From the NCBI RefSeq assembly GCF_021391535.1, contig NZ_CP090066.1, positions 2,121,501 through 2,185,500 of the forward strand: DNA of 64,000 nt, read 5' to 3'. Below, piece after piece: positions 1-8,822 of this stretch (positions are counted from its first letter, which is position 1; each line of letters opens with the position of its first letter). Made by a program: the position numbers and the translations under genes. The notes below the pieces were generated by a model. It made no database searches, was not told the DNA's origin, and saw only the letters and a list, made by a program, of their open reading frames with translations. This DNA is from Aurantimonas sp. HBX-1 (GTDB lineage Bacteria; Pseudomonadota; Alphaproteobacteria; Rhizobiales; Rhizobiaceae).

Positions 1-2
1 CG

Positions 3-2807
3 GAAAACTACATCAAGCGCATCATCCAGTTCGCGCGCCAGGGCTACACCGACCTCGAATTCCCGGTCTACGACACCGACTGGGATTCGGAGGCCTATCT
101 CACCGTCTCCGGCCAGAACTCCAACAACTCGGTGTCCCTGACCGACGACTTCCTGCGGGCGGTCGAGCAGGACGGCGACTGGAACCTGATCCGGCGCACC
201 GACGGCAAGGTGGCGAAGACGCTGAAGGCGCGCGAGCTGTGGGAGCAGATCGGCTACGCCGCCTGGGCCTCGGCCGATCCCGGCCTGCACTTCAACACGA
301 CGATGAACGACTGGCACACCTGCCCGACGGCCGGCCGCATCCGCGCGTCGAACCCGTGCTCGGAATACATGTTCCTCGACGACACGGCGTGCAATCTCGC
401 CTCGCTGAACCTCATCCAGTTCCAGGAGGAGAAGACCGCCGATGGCCTGCGCCGCTTCGACGCGCCGGCCTTCGAGCATGCCGTCCGGCTGTGGACCATC
501 GTGCTCGAGATCTCGGTGCTGATGGCGCAGTTCCCGTCGAAGGAAATCGCCCAGCGCTCCTACGACTACCGCACGCTCGGCCTCGGCTTCGCCAATATCG
601 GCGGCCTGCTGATGACCGCCGGCATTCCGTACGACTCCAACGAGGGCCGCGGCATCTGCGGCGCCATCTCGGCGCTGATGACCGGCGTCGCCTACCGCAC
701 CTCGGCCGAGATGGCCGGCGAGCTCGGCGCCTTCCCGGACTACGAGCGCAACGCCGAGCCGATGCTGCGCGTCATGCGCAACCATGCCCGCGCCGCGCAC
801 GGCATCGCCAACGGCTACGAGGGCCTGGCGGTCGACCCGGTGCCGCTCGACCACGCCTCGGTGAAGGACAAGCGCCTCTCCGGCCGCGCCAAGGCGGCCT
901 GGACCGAAGCCGTCGAGCTCGGCTCGAAGAACGGCTTCCGCAACGCCCAGGTCTCGGTCATCGCGCCCACCGGCACGATCGGCCTGGTCATGGACTGCGA
1001 CACCACCGGCATCGAGCCCGACTTCGCGCTGGTGAAGTTCAAGAAGCTCGCCGGCGGCGGCTACTTCAAGATCATCAACCGGGCGGTGCCGGACGCGCTG
1101 CGCACGCTCGGCTATTCGGAGAGCCAGATCGCCGAGATCGAGGCCTATGCGGTCGGCCACGGCAATCTCAACCAGGCGCCGGCGGTCAACCCGTCGTCGT
1201 TGCGGACGAAGGGCTTCGGCGACGCGCAGATCGAGAGCCTCAACGCGGCGCTGGGCGCGGCCTTCGACATCAAGTTCGTCTTCAACAAGTTCACGCTCGG
1301 CGAGGAATTCTGCCGCGACGTGCTGGGCTTCACCGATGCCGAGCTGAACGACTTCTCGTTCGAGATGCTGCCGGCGCTCGGCTTCAGCCGCAAGGACATT
1401 GACGCCGCCAACATCCATGTCTGCGGCGCGATGACGCTGGAAGGCGCGCCCTTCCTCAAGGACGAGCACCTGCCGGTGTTCGACTGCGCCAATCCGTGCG
1501 GGCGGATCGGCAAGCGCTACCTCTCGGTGGAAAGCCACATCCGCATGATGGCGGCGGCGCAGCCGTTCATCTCGGGGGCGATCTCCAAGACCATCAACAT
1601 GCCGAACGACGCGACGGTCGAGGACTGCAACGCCGCCTACATGCTGTCGTGGAAGCTGGCGCTGAAGGCCAACGCCCTCTACCGCGACGGCTCGAAGCTG
1701 TCGCAGCCGCTCAACGCCTCGCTGATCGCCGACGAGGATGACGAGGACGAGGACGTCGTCGAGATGGCGACGGCCGCGCTGATCGCCGCGCCGCCCGTTG
1801 CCCAGGCCGCGCAGGTGGCCGAGCGCATCGTCGAGCGGATCGTCGAGAAGGTGGTGCGCGACCGCGAGAAGCTGCCGAACCGGCGCAAGGGCTACACCCA
1901 GAAGGCCATTGTCGGCGGCCACAAGGTGTATCTGCGCACCGGCGAGTTCGACGACGGAAGGCTCGGCGAGATCTTCATCGACATGCACAAGGAAGGCGCC
2001 GCCTTCCGCGCGATGATGAACAATTTCGCCATCGCCATCTCGCTCGGCCTGCAGTTCGGCGTGCCGCTCGACGAATATGTCGAGGCGTTCACCTTCACCC
2101 GCTTCGAGCCGGCCGGCATGGTCCAGGGCAACGAGGCGATCAAGAACGCCACGTCGATCCTCGACTACATCTTCCGCGAGCTGGCGGTCTCCTATCTCGA
2201 CCGTCACGACCTGGCGCATGTGCAGCCGGAGGATTTCGGTGCCTCGACCATCGGCCGCGGCGTCGATGGCGACAAGCCGGCGCCGATGCCGGTGTCGCAC
2301 GGCATGGTGCGCGGCCAGACGTCGCGCTTCCGGCTGGTGTCCTCGAGCGAGCCGCAGGGCTCGGCCGGTGGCGCGGCTCCGGTGGCGAGCGTGAAGGCTG
2401 TCGTGACGGCGGCCAACACGGCCGGCCGCCCGGCGACCACCGCCGGCAGCGTCCGCGCCCCGGCGGCGACCGCCGCCCGCGGGCCGGTCGCAGCCGTCAC
2501 GGCCGGCGCCACGGCGTTCAAGCGCGACTACGAGCAGGCGCCGATCGACGAGCCGGCACCGATCGCCGACGCCACCCCGGCGCAGGGCCTGTTCGACCAG
2601 CCGCTGGCCTTCCCGGCCAGCGACCGGGACACGGCGAACGTCGCGCAGGGCACCTCGCCCAACGTCTCCAGCGCCGAACGCCGGACCATCGCGATGATGA
2701 AGGGCTACACCGGCGAAAGCTGCTCGGAATGCGGCAACTTCACCATGGTGCGGAACGGCACCTGCCTGAAGTGCGACACCTGCGGCTCGACGAGCGGATG
2801 TAGCTGA
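3..2807 (+). CDS. nrdJ: Adenosylcobalamin-dependent (class II) ribonucleotide reductase, 5' truncated by window
   Basis: This is the 3' part of a class II ribonucleotide reductase, which makes deoxyribonucleotides with adenosylcobalamin and no oxygen requirement. The reading frame is open from base 3, so the true start lies before the window; 934 residues are visible out of roughly 1200-1250 usual for the alphaproteobacterial form. The active-site motif NPCSEY (Asn, Cys and Glu of the radical site) is encoded near 350-367, and the ATGTIG segment follows near 970. After the catalytic barrel comes an acidic stretch (about 1730-1755), a second conserved domain around 1900-2250, then an Ala/Thr/Pro-rich linker (about 2370-2640). 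The C-terminus carries a four-Cys zinc-ribbon-like tail (CSEC...CLKCDTC) and a final redox-type GCS end. The family is certain. The gene makes the organism dependent on cobalamin, in line with the corrinoid cluster further on. Confidence 0.96.
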   Translation, partial: ENYIKRIIQFARQGYTDLEFPVYDTDWDSEAYLTVSGQNSNNSVSLTDDFLRAVEQDGDWNLIRRTDGKVAKTLKARELWEQIGYAAWASADPGLHFNTTMNDWHTCPTAGRIRASNPCSEYMFLDDTACNLASLNLIQFQEEKTADGLRRFDAPAFEHAVRLWTIVLEISVLMAQFPSKEIAQRSYDYRTLGLGFANIGGLLMTAGIPYDSNEGRGICGAISALMTGVAYRTSAEMAGELGAFPDYERNAEPMLRVMRNHARAAHGIANGYEGLAVDPVPLDHASVKDKRLSGRAKAAWTEAVELGSKNGFRNAQVSVIAPTGTIGLVMDCDTTGIEPDFALVKFKKLAGGGYFKIINRAVPDALRTLGYSESQIAEIEAYAVGHGNLNQAPAVNPSSLRTKGFGDAQIESLNAALGAAFDIKFVFNKFTLGEEFCRDVLGFTDAELNDFSFEMLPALGFSRKDIDAANIHVCGAMTLEGAPFLKDEHLPVFDCANPCGRIGKRYLSVESHIRMMAAAQPFISGAISKTINMPNDATVEDCNAAYMLSWKLALKANALYRDGSKLSQPLNASLIADEDDEDEDVVEMATAALIAAPPVAQAAQVAERIVERIVEKVVRDREKLPNRRKGYTQKAIVGGHKVYLRTGEFDDGRLGEIFIDMHKEGAAFRAMMNNFAIAISLGLQFGVPLDEYVEAFTFTRFEPAGMVQGNEAIKNATSILDYIFRELAVSYLDRHDLAHVQPEDFGASTIGRGVDGDKPAPMPVSHGMVRGQTSRFRLVSSSEPQGSAGGAAPVASVKAVVTAANTAGRPATTAGSVRAPAATAARGPVAAVTAGATAFKRDYEQAPIDEPAPIADATPAQGLFDQPLAFPASDRDTANVAQGTSPNVSSAERRTIAMMKGYTGESCSECGNFTMVRNGTCLKCDTCGSTSGCS

Positions 2808-3004
2808 GGACGCGAAAGCGGGTGGCGGTCTACAGAAGGCCGTCACTCCTCACGGTATTAAACTGCGCGCCGCTCAGGCGCGCGGTAAACTGGGGCGAGC
2901 AGGATCACCTTTCGCGGCCGGTCCTCCGCGTACTCCTCGGGTCGACTCAAACTCAATGACACCGCTTTCAACTCAGGAGGATGTGAAGGCGATGGAATAT
3001 TCTC

Positions 3005-4039
3005 ATGAATGAAATCGGACCCGTCCAGACACCCTCCTTGCGCAAGACACAGTTTAGAACGTCGGCACCGGTTATCGGTGTTTTGCTCGTCGGCGCACTC
3101 CTTTTATTCTTCAATCCGTTTGCTGAGAATGCCAGTCGCTACAATACGCAGGTAACCGCGAGCGCTATTACGCTATACGCGACCCTTAGGGTTGCAAACT
3201 CAGTGATGAGCATTGCAAAAGACGTCGACGTTCAAGCATCGAGCGTAGTGGCCAGCGTCACAGCCAGTCCCGGAAGAGCATTGGAACCGGTAACCGACAC
3301 AATCGAGAGACTGGCAGATCTCCTCTTCGTGATAGTCCTTGTCTCAGGCGTGTTGAGCGTCATCATAATGCCCGCAGCGACCGTCGGGGCGGGCTTGCTT
3401 GTCGTACTCGCCGGGAGCCTGCTCATGTTGAGAATGCTTCCACAACGGTACCGCGCTCCAGTCCTCATGGGCTTTTTGAGCCGCGGAATCGCTGTTGCGA
3501 TGATCGCTGCACTCATAGTGCCGGCGGCGTTCTCAGTTGCGTTCTTGGCGGGTGACCAACTGACTGCGCAAGCGTGGAACCAGGCAAGCGTCGTTTTTGG
3601 CAAACTGGACGATGCATTCGGCAGTGATCTTCCCCTGGATCTGCCGTTAGTCCCCGAGCCTGGAGCTGCCATCGAAACTGACCAGGCCAGATCTTTACCG
3701 GACGAAGATGCTCCCGGGATTTTCAGCAGAGCGCTAAGCGGAATTGGCGATGCATACGAAGAATCCACTGAAGCTATAGGCAACGCCGCATCGGCAGTCG
3801 GTGGCTTGGCTCAAGCGATTCCTGAAAGAATAAAAGGCAATGCCCGGATGGTGACTGAAGGGCTTCAATTGGCGACGCAGCTCTTTGAGGCATCGGTTGC
3901 CATCGCCGTTGCTTACTTAATCAAGCTCATTGTCCTCCCCGTCCTCATCGTCGGGGCGACCTTGTGGGTTTGCACGGCCAAGCCGCCCAAGCCCTCGGCA
4001 GCTTGGGTTTCTCGTGGTCGGACCGACGAACGTGATTGA
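3005..4039 (+). CDS. Membrane protein of unknown function, 344 aa
   Basis: Unrecognised protein. One hydrophobic segment lies near residues 22-38, a cluster of two to three near 105-180 and another near 295-320. Between them (about 190-290) is a soluble Ala/Ser/Glu-rich region that reads as amphipathic helix, so a membrane-anchored helical scaffold is conceivable, but no domain is recognised. The ATG at 3005 follows a purine-rich stretch; a clear AGGAGG (about 2976-2981) lies rather far upstream. The codons are markedly less GC-rich than those of nrdJ upstream and of the genes after 4740, suggesting recent acquisition. The 3' end overlaps the probable start of the next gene, so the two are likely one transcript. 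Confidence 0.7.
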   Translation: MNEIGPVQTPSLRKTQFRTSAPVIGVLLVGALLLFFNPFAENASRYNTQVTASAITLYATLRVANSVMSIAKDVDVQASSVVASVTASPGRALEPVTDTIERLADLLFVIVLVSGVLSVIIMPAATVGAGLLVVLAGSLLMLRMLPQRYRAPVLMGFLSRGIAVAMIAALIVPAAFSVAFLAGDQLTAQAWNQASVVFGKLDDAFGSDLPLDLPLVPEPGAAIETDQARSLPDEDAPGIFSRALSGIGDAYEESTEAIGNAASAVGGLAQAIPERIKGNARMVTEGLQLATQLFEASVAIAVAYLIKLIVLPVLIVGATLWVCTAKPPKPSAAWVSRGRTDERD

Positions 4040-4622
4040 TGACCTGATACGCTCTGCCACCTACGGCTTCGGCGGAAGCTTTGGGCGAGACGCGTATCAG
4101 GCTACCAAGAAGAACCCGCTGATCTTGATACTCATAGTAATTTTCTGCCTCGTGTTCGGGTTTCGGAACCTGTATCTCGGGATTGGTCGATCCTCGGCAT
4201 ATTTCTTTTTCGTCAATGTCATCGGGTCGCTTGTCCTCATCAGCGTGGGCCTGTTCGGGCTGACATTCACTGCTTCCATCGCGAACGGTGATGGCCAAAA
4301 TCCGCTACTCGGAATCGCCGTCGTCGGCTTCGGCTCGGTATGCGTTCTCATCGGTAACGTTTGGGGTATCCGAAGTAGGTCGCACCGAAAGGCGGCCATC
4401 GAAATCGCAGCTGAGAACGCGCGGTTTCTAGCTTACGCGGGACTCCGCGACAGCGACTTCGAGAGCGATCTGATCGCAGATCGCGACGGCAACCTGCTGA
4501 AGCTCAAGGAACAGACGGCAGACAGGATGGTCTTCACCGTTGCCGGGAAACGTGGCCTGAGGGCCGCCATCCGCCTCGTCGATGGCCGTATGGTCGAATA
4601 CACTGGAATCAAACGGATCTGA
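4032..4622 (+). CDS. Membrane protein of unknown function, about 196 aa
   Basis: Unrecognised protein with three likely membrane helices (about residues 29-48, 55-85 and 95-115 counted from the GTG at 4032), followed by a cytoplasmic C-terminal domain of about 80 residues containing AAENARFLAYAGL and ending VEYTGIKRI. The frame is open further upstream (an ATG exists at 3930), but the GTG at 4032 gives a conventional 8-bp overlap with the preceding gene and avoids a long Ser/Pro-rich N-terminus that looks like read-through of the other frame. Neither start has a strong ribosome site. Base composition matches the preceding gene rather than the flanking chromosome, so the pair probably arrived together. 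Confidence 0.65.
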   Translation: MIDDLIRSATYGFGGSFGRDAYQATKKNPLILILIVIFCLVFGFRNLYLGIGRSSAYFFFVNVIGSLVLISVGLFGLTFTASIANGDGQNPLLGIAVVGFGSVCVLIGNVWGIRSRSHRKAAIEIAAENARFLAYAGLRDSDFESDLIADRDGNLLKLKEQTADRMVFTVAGKRGLRAAIRLVDGRMVEYTGIKRI

Positions 4623-4739
4623 GCCAAGAGAGACCGCCAAAACGGAATACCCTGCCGAAATATCCTGGCGCCGTTCCCCCGGCATCCTTCCCCGCCCTCC
4701 CGCCGTTCTACACGGGAGCACGCGACGCGGAGGAAACCG

Positions 4740-5234
4740 ATGGCGGAGACGGCGGAGAAGAGCGATCCGAAGCTCTGGGAGAAGGTGAAGGCGAAGGTCA
4801 CGAAGGGGTCCAAGGGCGGCAAGCCCGGACAGTGGTCGGCGCGCAAGGCGCAGCTGGCGACCCATGAATACCAGGCGGCCGGCGGCGGCTATGTCGGCCG
4901 GAAGGCCGAAGACAACAGCCTGCAGCAATGGACCGACGAGGACTGGGGCACGAAGTCGGGGGCGAAGAGCGGCAAGAGCGGCGAGCGCTATCTGCCGAAG
5001 AAGGCCCGCGCGCATCTGAGCGACGCCGAATACAAGCGCACCAGCGACAAGAAGAGGCGCGACACCCGCAAGGGCCGCCAGTTCTCCGCCCAGCCGAAAG
5101 ACATCGCGAAAAAGACCGCCCGGGATCGCGGCGGGGCGGCGAGCAAGGCCGATCTCTATGCGGAGGCCAGGCGGCGCGACATTGCCGGACGTTCCAAGAT
5201 GTCCAAGGCCGAGCTGGAGAAGGCGCTGCGCTAG
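4740..5234 (+). CDS. DUF5872 family basic protein with Rho_N/SAP-like C-terminus, 164 aa
   Basis: Small, very Lys/Arg-rich cytoplasmic protein. The centre (about residues 60-120, from the DEDWGTKSG region to the QPKDIAKKTA region) resembles the DUF5872 family of short alphaproteobacterial proteins, where the conserved core reads WxTKSGxxS...YLPxKA. The last 30 residues (SKADLYAEARRRDIAGRSKM then SKAELEKALR) have the shape of a Rho-termination-factor N-terminal/SAP helix-loop-helix, a nucleic-acid binding fold. A GCGGAGG ribosome site stands just before the ATG. Function is unknown; binding of DNA or RNA is inferred from charge and the C-terminal motif. Base composition is back to the high GC of the chromosome. 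Confidence 0.8.
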   Translation: MAETAEKSDPKLWEKVKAKVTKGSKGGKPGQWSARKAQLATHEYQAAGGGYVGRKAEDNSLQQWTDEDWGTKSGAKSGKSGERYLPKKARAHLSDAEYKRTSDKKRRDTRKGRQFSAQPKDIAKKTARDRGGAASKADLYAEARRRDIAGRSKMSKAELEKALR

Positions 5235-5398
5235 GCGCCGTGGCAGAAGACGGTCCACCGGAGCGCGATGGCCGTCCCGCCCTCAGGCCAGCGCGTCGGG
5301 AAGAAGCATCGTCCTTTACATATCTTAACGTGAAGGCCGGAAATCGACCCCACGGAAATTCTAGCATCCCTCCAGTGAATCGACAGGAGGGACTCGTG

Positions 5399-6010
5399 AT
5401 GGGACGCTTGACGCTCGGAACGATAAAGGATCTCGGGCGCCGGCTGGCGATCCAGACGCTGATATTCGGAACCGTGATGGCGGGGCTGAACCTTGCGGTG
5501 CAGATCGATCCGCCAGCCATCGTACTACCGTGGCCGCTGGGCGGCGAGATGTATGTGCCGGAGGCCTCGCCCGCCGCTCCGGAGCCGGGCGTCGCCGAGA
5601 TGCCGGCACCCCTGCAAGCCGTGCCTCGGGCAGCGAGCGGCAAGGCTGAAAGATTGCCCGCGCTGGCGGTCGAGACAGGGACGGCGCCTGCTGCCTCGCG
5701 GGACGTCCGGGCCGTCGAACTGGCCCCGCCTCCCCGCGACGTGATGCTGTTCGATGCGTGCATGCCGCTCTGCGAGTCGCGGGATCCGCTCATCGCCGCC
5801 AACCGCAGCCCCGCCGAAGCGCCGGCTCCGGCGCCGGCTGTCGCACGCGTCGCTCAGTCCGCAGGATATATCGGCGAAGCGGTGCAGAGTACTTCGGCAT
5901 CGAGCCAGGGATCCGGCTTCGTCGAGGCGGCCGCTTCGCGTGTCGCTGCCGCGAGCAAGGCGGGATATCACACCGTCGCGGGCGGGCTGATGTCGCTCAC
6001 GCCCTGGTGA
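5399..6010 (+). CDS. Hypothetical protein, 203 aa, Ala/Pro-rich
   Basis: Unrecognised. The frame is open from far upstream, but AGGAGG at 5385-5390 sets the start at the ATG at 5399 (a GTG at 5396 is the only near rival). The N-terminus MGRLTLGTIKDLGRRL leads into a weak hydrophobic helix (about residues 17-35) that may be a signal anchor. Then comes a long Ala/Pro/Glu low-complexity region with one conserved-looking segment, DACMPLCESRDPLI (two cysteines four apart, around residue 120), and an Ala-rich tail. It could be an exported, disordered envelope protein. No family can be named. Confidence 0.6.
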   Translation: MGRLTLGTIKDLGRRLAIQTLIFGTVMAGLNLAVQIDPPAIVLPWPLGGEMYVPEASPAAPEPGVAEMPAPLQAVPRAASGKAERLPALAVETGTAPAASRDVRAVELAPPPRDVMLFDACMPLCESRDPLIAANRSPAEAPAPAPAVARVAQSAGYIGEAVQSTSASSQGSGFVEAAASRVAAASKAGYHTVAGGLMSLTPW

Positions 6011-6202
6011 TGGCGCGGCCCAGCAACGACGGCGGCGCGGCCTGAGGCGCTTCTGCGACGCACCGTGGCCGCAGGGACACGGCGCCGCCCTCTGCGCGAC
6101 AACATTGGTAACGACTGAGGGGCATGATCGCCAACGAGTCGGGCTCCCTGCCCGACGGCGCGATCGGCGTCCGCGCCGATTGCATTGCAGGAGTCCTCTT
6201 CC

Positions 6203-6910
6203 TTGTCCTTCCGTACCAGCGCCCTCTCCCGGCGCCACCTTCTGCTCGGCCTGTCGACCCTGGCGCTGTCGGGCTGCGTGAGCACGCCGCGCACCGAGAT
6301 GGTCGCGCCGAGCCCGGCGGTCGCGCCGCCGACGCCACCCCGCCCGATGATGTACGACGCCCTGCCGAACGAGCAGTTCTTCGTGCCGGCGGTCGACGTA
6401 TCGAAAGTCGATCCGGCGTTCTGGCGCACCGAGGTGCCCAACACCACCAACGAGCCGCCCGGCACGCTGGTCGTCGATACCGACGCGAAATATCTCTACT
6501 TCACCCAGACCGATGGCTCGGCGATGCGCTACGGCATCGGCGTCGGCCGCGAGGGCTTCTCCTGGTCGGGCCGCGCGCGCGTCCAGTACAAGCGCAAATG
6601 GCCGAAATGGACTCCGCCCAACGAGATGGTGGCACGCCAGCCGGAACTCGAGCCCTACTCGATCGCCAATGGCGGCATGCCGCCCAGCCTGACCAACCCG
6701 CTGAGCGCCCGGGCGCTCTACATCTTCCAGGACGGCAAGGACACGCTCTACCGCCTGCACGGCACGCACCAGGAATGGTCGATCGGCCGCGCCGTCTCGT
6801 CGGGCTGCATCCGGCTGCTCAACCAGGACGTCATCGACCTCTACGACCGCGTGCCGGACGGCACGCCCATCGTGGTGATGCCGTCCCGCGCGGCGCCGAT
6901 GGCGGTCTGA
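6203..6910 (+). CDS. L,D-transpeptidase (YkuD domain), lipoprotein, first of tandem pair
   Basis: Peptidoglycan or outer-membrane-anchoring L,D-transpeptidase acting in the periplasm. Start chosen at TTG 6203 because CAGGAG (6188-6193) sits at good spacing; a TTG at 6185 has no such site. The 235-aa product begins with a twin-Arg stretch (residues 10-11) and a lipobox ending at Cys25 (LALSGC), so it is probably a lipoprotein. The YkuD domain spans about residues 95-230, with catalytic His186/His189 and the SSGCIR motif with nucleophile Cys202. It is followed 328 bases later by a paralogue of the same layout. The related proteins of Hyphomicrobiales crosslink peptidoglycan 3-3 or tether outer-membrane proteins; which applies here cannot be seen. 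Confidence 0.92.
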   Translation: MSFRTSALSRRHLLLGLSTLALSGCVSTPRTEMVAPSPAVAPPTPPRPMMYDALPNEQFFVPAVDVSKVDPAFWRTEVPNTTNEPPGTLVVDTDAKYLYFTQTDGSAMRYGIGVGREGFSWSGRARVQYKRKWPKWTPPNEMVARQPELEPYSIANGGMPPSLTNPLSARALYIFQDGKDTLYRLHGTHQEWSIGRAVSSGCIRLLNQDVIDLYDRVPDGTPIVVMPSRAAPMAV

Positions 6911-7238
6911 TCATCGGCCTTACCCGAAATGCGCCCCGCGGTGCGACCAGAGTGGTCGGGCCGCGGGGTCGGGGCGTCGTTCGCGGCGCGACGCCCGCAA
7001 AAGCGTTGCGCTGCGACAACAGCCCGGCTTCTTTGCAACGTCGGGCGGGACTTTCGGCGATCATCAGCGGGCCTGATCGCGAAATCGACCATATCCCGGC
7101 GAATTGAGGAGCGGGGCCGGGCGGGCTCACATCGTCGAGCGGCGCTCTTGCCGTCGCAGCCGGAGAGCCGGCTCGCCGCGGTTCGGACCCGCAAGCGGAC
7201 AAACCGGAAACCTCGATAGCGCCAAGGCGGAGTCGGAC
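6911..7238 (+). other. Intergenic region with hairpin between the two L,D-transpeptidase genes
   Basis: No convincing gene in these 328 bases. They hold a strong hairpin: CCCCGCGG (6934-6941) pairs with CCGCGGGG (6961-6968), and CGACCA with TGGTCG inside, closing a three-base loop. There is no T-run after it, so it would act as a factor-dependent terminator or a transcript stabiliser. The remainder is GC-rich with no clear promoter boxes. Confidence 0.5.
6934..6968 (+). terminator. Hairpin after first L,D-transpeptidase gene
   Basis: Outer stem 6934-6941/6961-6968 (8 bp), inner stem 6944-6949/6953-6958 (6 bp), loop GAG. It lies 24 bases after the stop codon. No T tract, so intrinsic termination is unlikely to be complete. 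Confidence 0.45.
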
Positions 7239-7919
7239 ATGATCTTCAGCAGCATCCCCCGCACCGGACTGGTCGCCCTGACGCTTCTGTCGATGGCCGG
7301 CTGCTCGACCATCGCCAGCGGCCCGCGTGCCGTCCTCGGCTATGCCGCCCCGGGCCTCGTCGGCGACCCCCGCTATGCCGCGTTCGAGGATCATGGCCGC
7401 ACCATCCCGGCCATCCCCGCCGCGCATCTCACCGACGAGAACGTCCGCCAGCTGGTCGACTTCACTGGCCCGGAAGCGCCGGGGACCATCGTCGTCGATC
7501 CGGCCGCGCACTTCCTCTATCTCGTCGAGGAGAACGGCAAGGCGATGCGCTACCGCGTCGGCGTCGGCAAGGCCGGCTTCGCCTTCGCCGGCAACGCCAC
7601 GATCGCCCGCAAGGCGGAATGGCCGGGCTGGACGCCGACTGCCAACATGCTGAAGCGCGAGCCCGACCGCTTCGGCCCCTATGCCGGCGGCCTTGAGGGC
7701 GGGCTCGGCAACCCGCTCGGAGCGCGCGCCCTCTATCTCTACCGCGGCGGCCGCGACACCTATTACCGCATCCACGGCACCAACGAGCCGGCGACGATCG
7801 GCCGCTCGGTGTCGTCCGGCTGCATCCGGATGTTCAACCAGGACGTCATCGACCTCGAGACCCGGGTTCCCGTCGGCGCCAAGGTCGTGGTGCGCAGCAC
7901 GTCGGCACCCGTCGCCTGA
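7239..7919 (+). CDS. L,D-transpeptidase (YkuD domain), lipoprotein, second of tandem pair
   Basis: Second periplasmic L,D-transpeptidase, 226 aa from the ATG at 7239; AAGGCGGAG stands just upstream. The hydrophobic N-terminus ends in a lipobox at Cys22 (LSMAGC). The catalytic domain covers about residues 80-222 with His179 (IHGT) and SSGCIR with nucleophile Cys195. It shares with the first copy the TPPN/TPTAN and NPLGARALYL/NPLSARALYI segments and the NQDVIDL end, so the two arose by duplication but have diverged strongly. Only the first copy has the twin-Arg signal. Confidence 0.92.
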   Translation: MIFSSIPRTGLVALTLLSMAGCSTIASGPRAVLGYAAPGLVGDPRYAAFEDHGRTIPAIPAAHLTDENVRQLVDFTGPEAPGTIVVDPAAHFLYLVEENGKAMRYRVGVGKAGFAFAGNATIARKAEWPGWTPTANMLKREPDRFGPYAGGLEGGLGNPLGARALYLYRGGRDTYYRIHGTNEPATIGRSVSSGCIRMFNQDVIDLETRVPVGAKVVVRSTSAPVA

Positions 7920-7971
7920 AATTTAGGTGTGAGCGCCAGGGCGCGGCCGGCGGCGAAACGATCCGCCGCGG

Positions 7972-8637
7972 TCAGGGCAGCGTGACGGGCTCGGCGCCGG
8001 TTCCGCTGAAAGGCACGCGCTCGGGCGCCGTGGCGCCGGCCGACACCACAAACTGCATCGCCTCGTCGGCCGTCCAGTCGACATAGGTCAGGTCGTCCAC
8101 CGGGACGATCTCGATGAAGCCCGAGGTCGGGTTCGGCGCCGTCGGCACGTAGACGGCGGCCAGCAGCCGTTCCGGATCGCCGGCATCGGCAAAGGTGCGG
8201 GTGACGAAGCCGAGGGTGCGCATGCCGGGATTGGGAAAGCGGATCAGCACCACCCGCTGCATGCTGGTCTCGGTCGACTGGAACACTTCCAGCATCCGGC
8301 GGACCGAGCTGTAGAGGCTGCGCACGAAGGGAAGGCGCTCGATCGTGCGGTTGACCAGCGAAATCACCTTCCGCCCGAGGACCGCCTGGGTCAGCGCCCC
8401 GAGCACGTAGAGGCCGACCAGCACGAGCGCCAGGGCGAGCACCGACTGGAAGACGTCGGCGCGCAGCAGGTTGGCGACGGGCGGCGAGTAGGATTGCGCC
8501 CAGAATGCCAGCCCGAGAACCATCGGCCGGCCGAAGCCGATCAGCGTGGTGATCACGAGGTTGAGGATCCAGATCGTCACCACCACCGGGATCAGCGTCA
8601 GGATGCCGGCAATGATGTTGCGCTTGACTGATTCCAC
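7972..8637 (-). CDS. DUF502 family membrane protein
   Basis: Inner-membrane protein of the DUF502 family, 221 aa. Start set at the GTG at 8637 because AGGAGAA lies 6-7 bases upstream; the open frame before it has no ribosome site. Two membrane helices (about residues 6-28 and 58-80) flank a short loop, followed by a cytoplasmic C-terminal domain with the family-typical segments LPFVRSLYSSVRRML, VVLIRFPNPGMRTLGFVT and VPTAPNPTSGF. Members are common in Proteobacteria and of unknown biochemical role. It stands alone on this strand, divergent from the next short gene. Confidence 0.88.
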   Translation of the reverse strand: MESVKRNIIAGILTLIPVVVTIWILNLVITTLIGFGRPMVLGLAFWAQSYSPPVANLLRADVFQSVLALALVLVGLYVLGALTQAVLGRKVISLVNRTIERLPFVRSLYSSVRRMLEVFQSTETSMQRVVLIRFPNPGMRTLGFVTRTFADAGDPERLLAAVYVPTAPNPTSGFIEIVPVDDLTYVDWTADEAMQFVVSAGATAPERVPFSGTGAEPVTLP

Positions 8638-8822
8638 CGGTGTTCTCCTGCGATTTGCTGCGCCCCAGCAAAGCCCGGACCGCGCTCTGCCGCAATGCCG
8701 CATGGGCGTCGCCGGGCCGCCGTTCCGGTTTCGGACGCGCCCGCGCACTGGACTGCGGTCCGTCGGACGCCAGTTGCTCAAGGACCGCCGATGCGGCTGG
8801 ATCACCCGGAGGCAACGCCCAG

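Noticed and set aside
2865..2883. 7-bp hairpin after nrdJ
   Set aside because: Short and without a T tract; too weak to call a terminator.
2808..4622. Mobile element behind the lower-GC island
   Set aside because: No transposase, integrase, direct repeats or tRNA border could be found.
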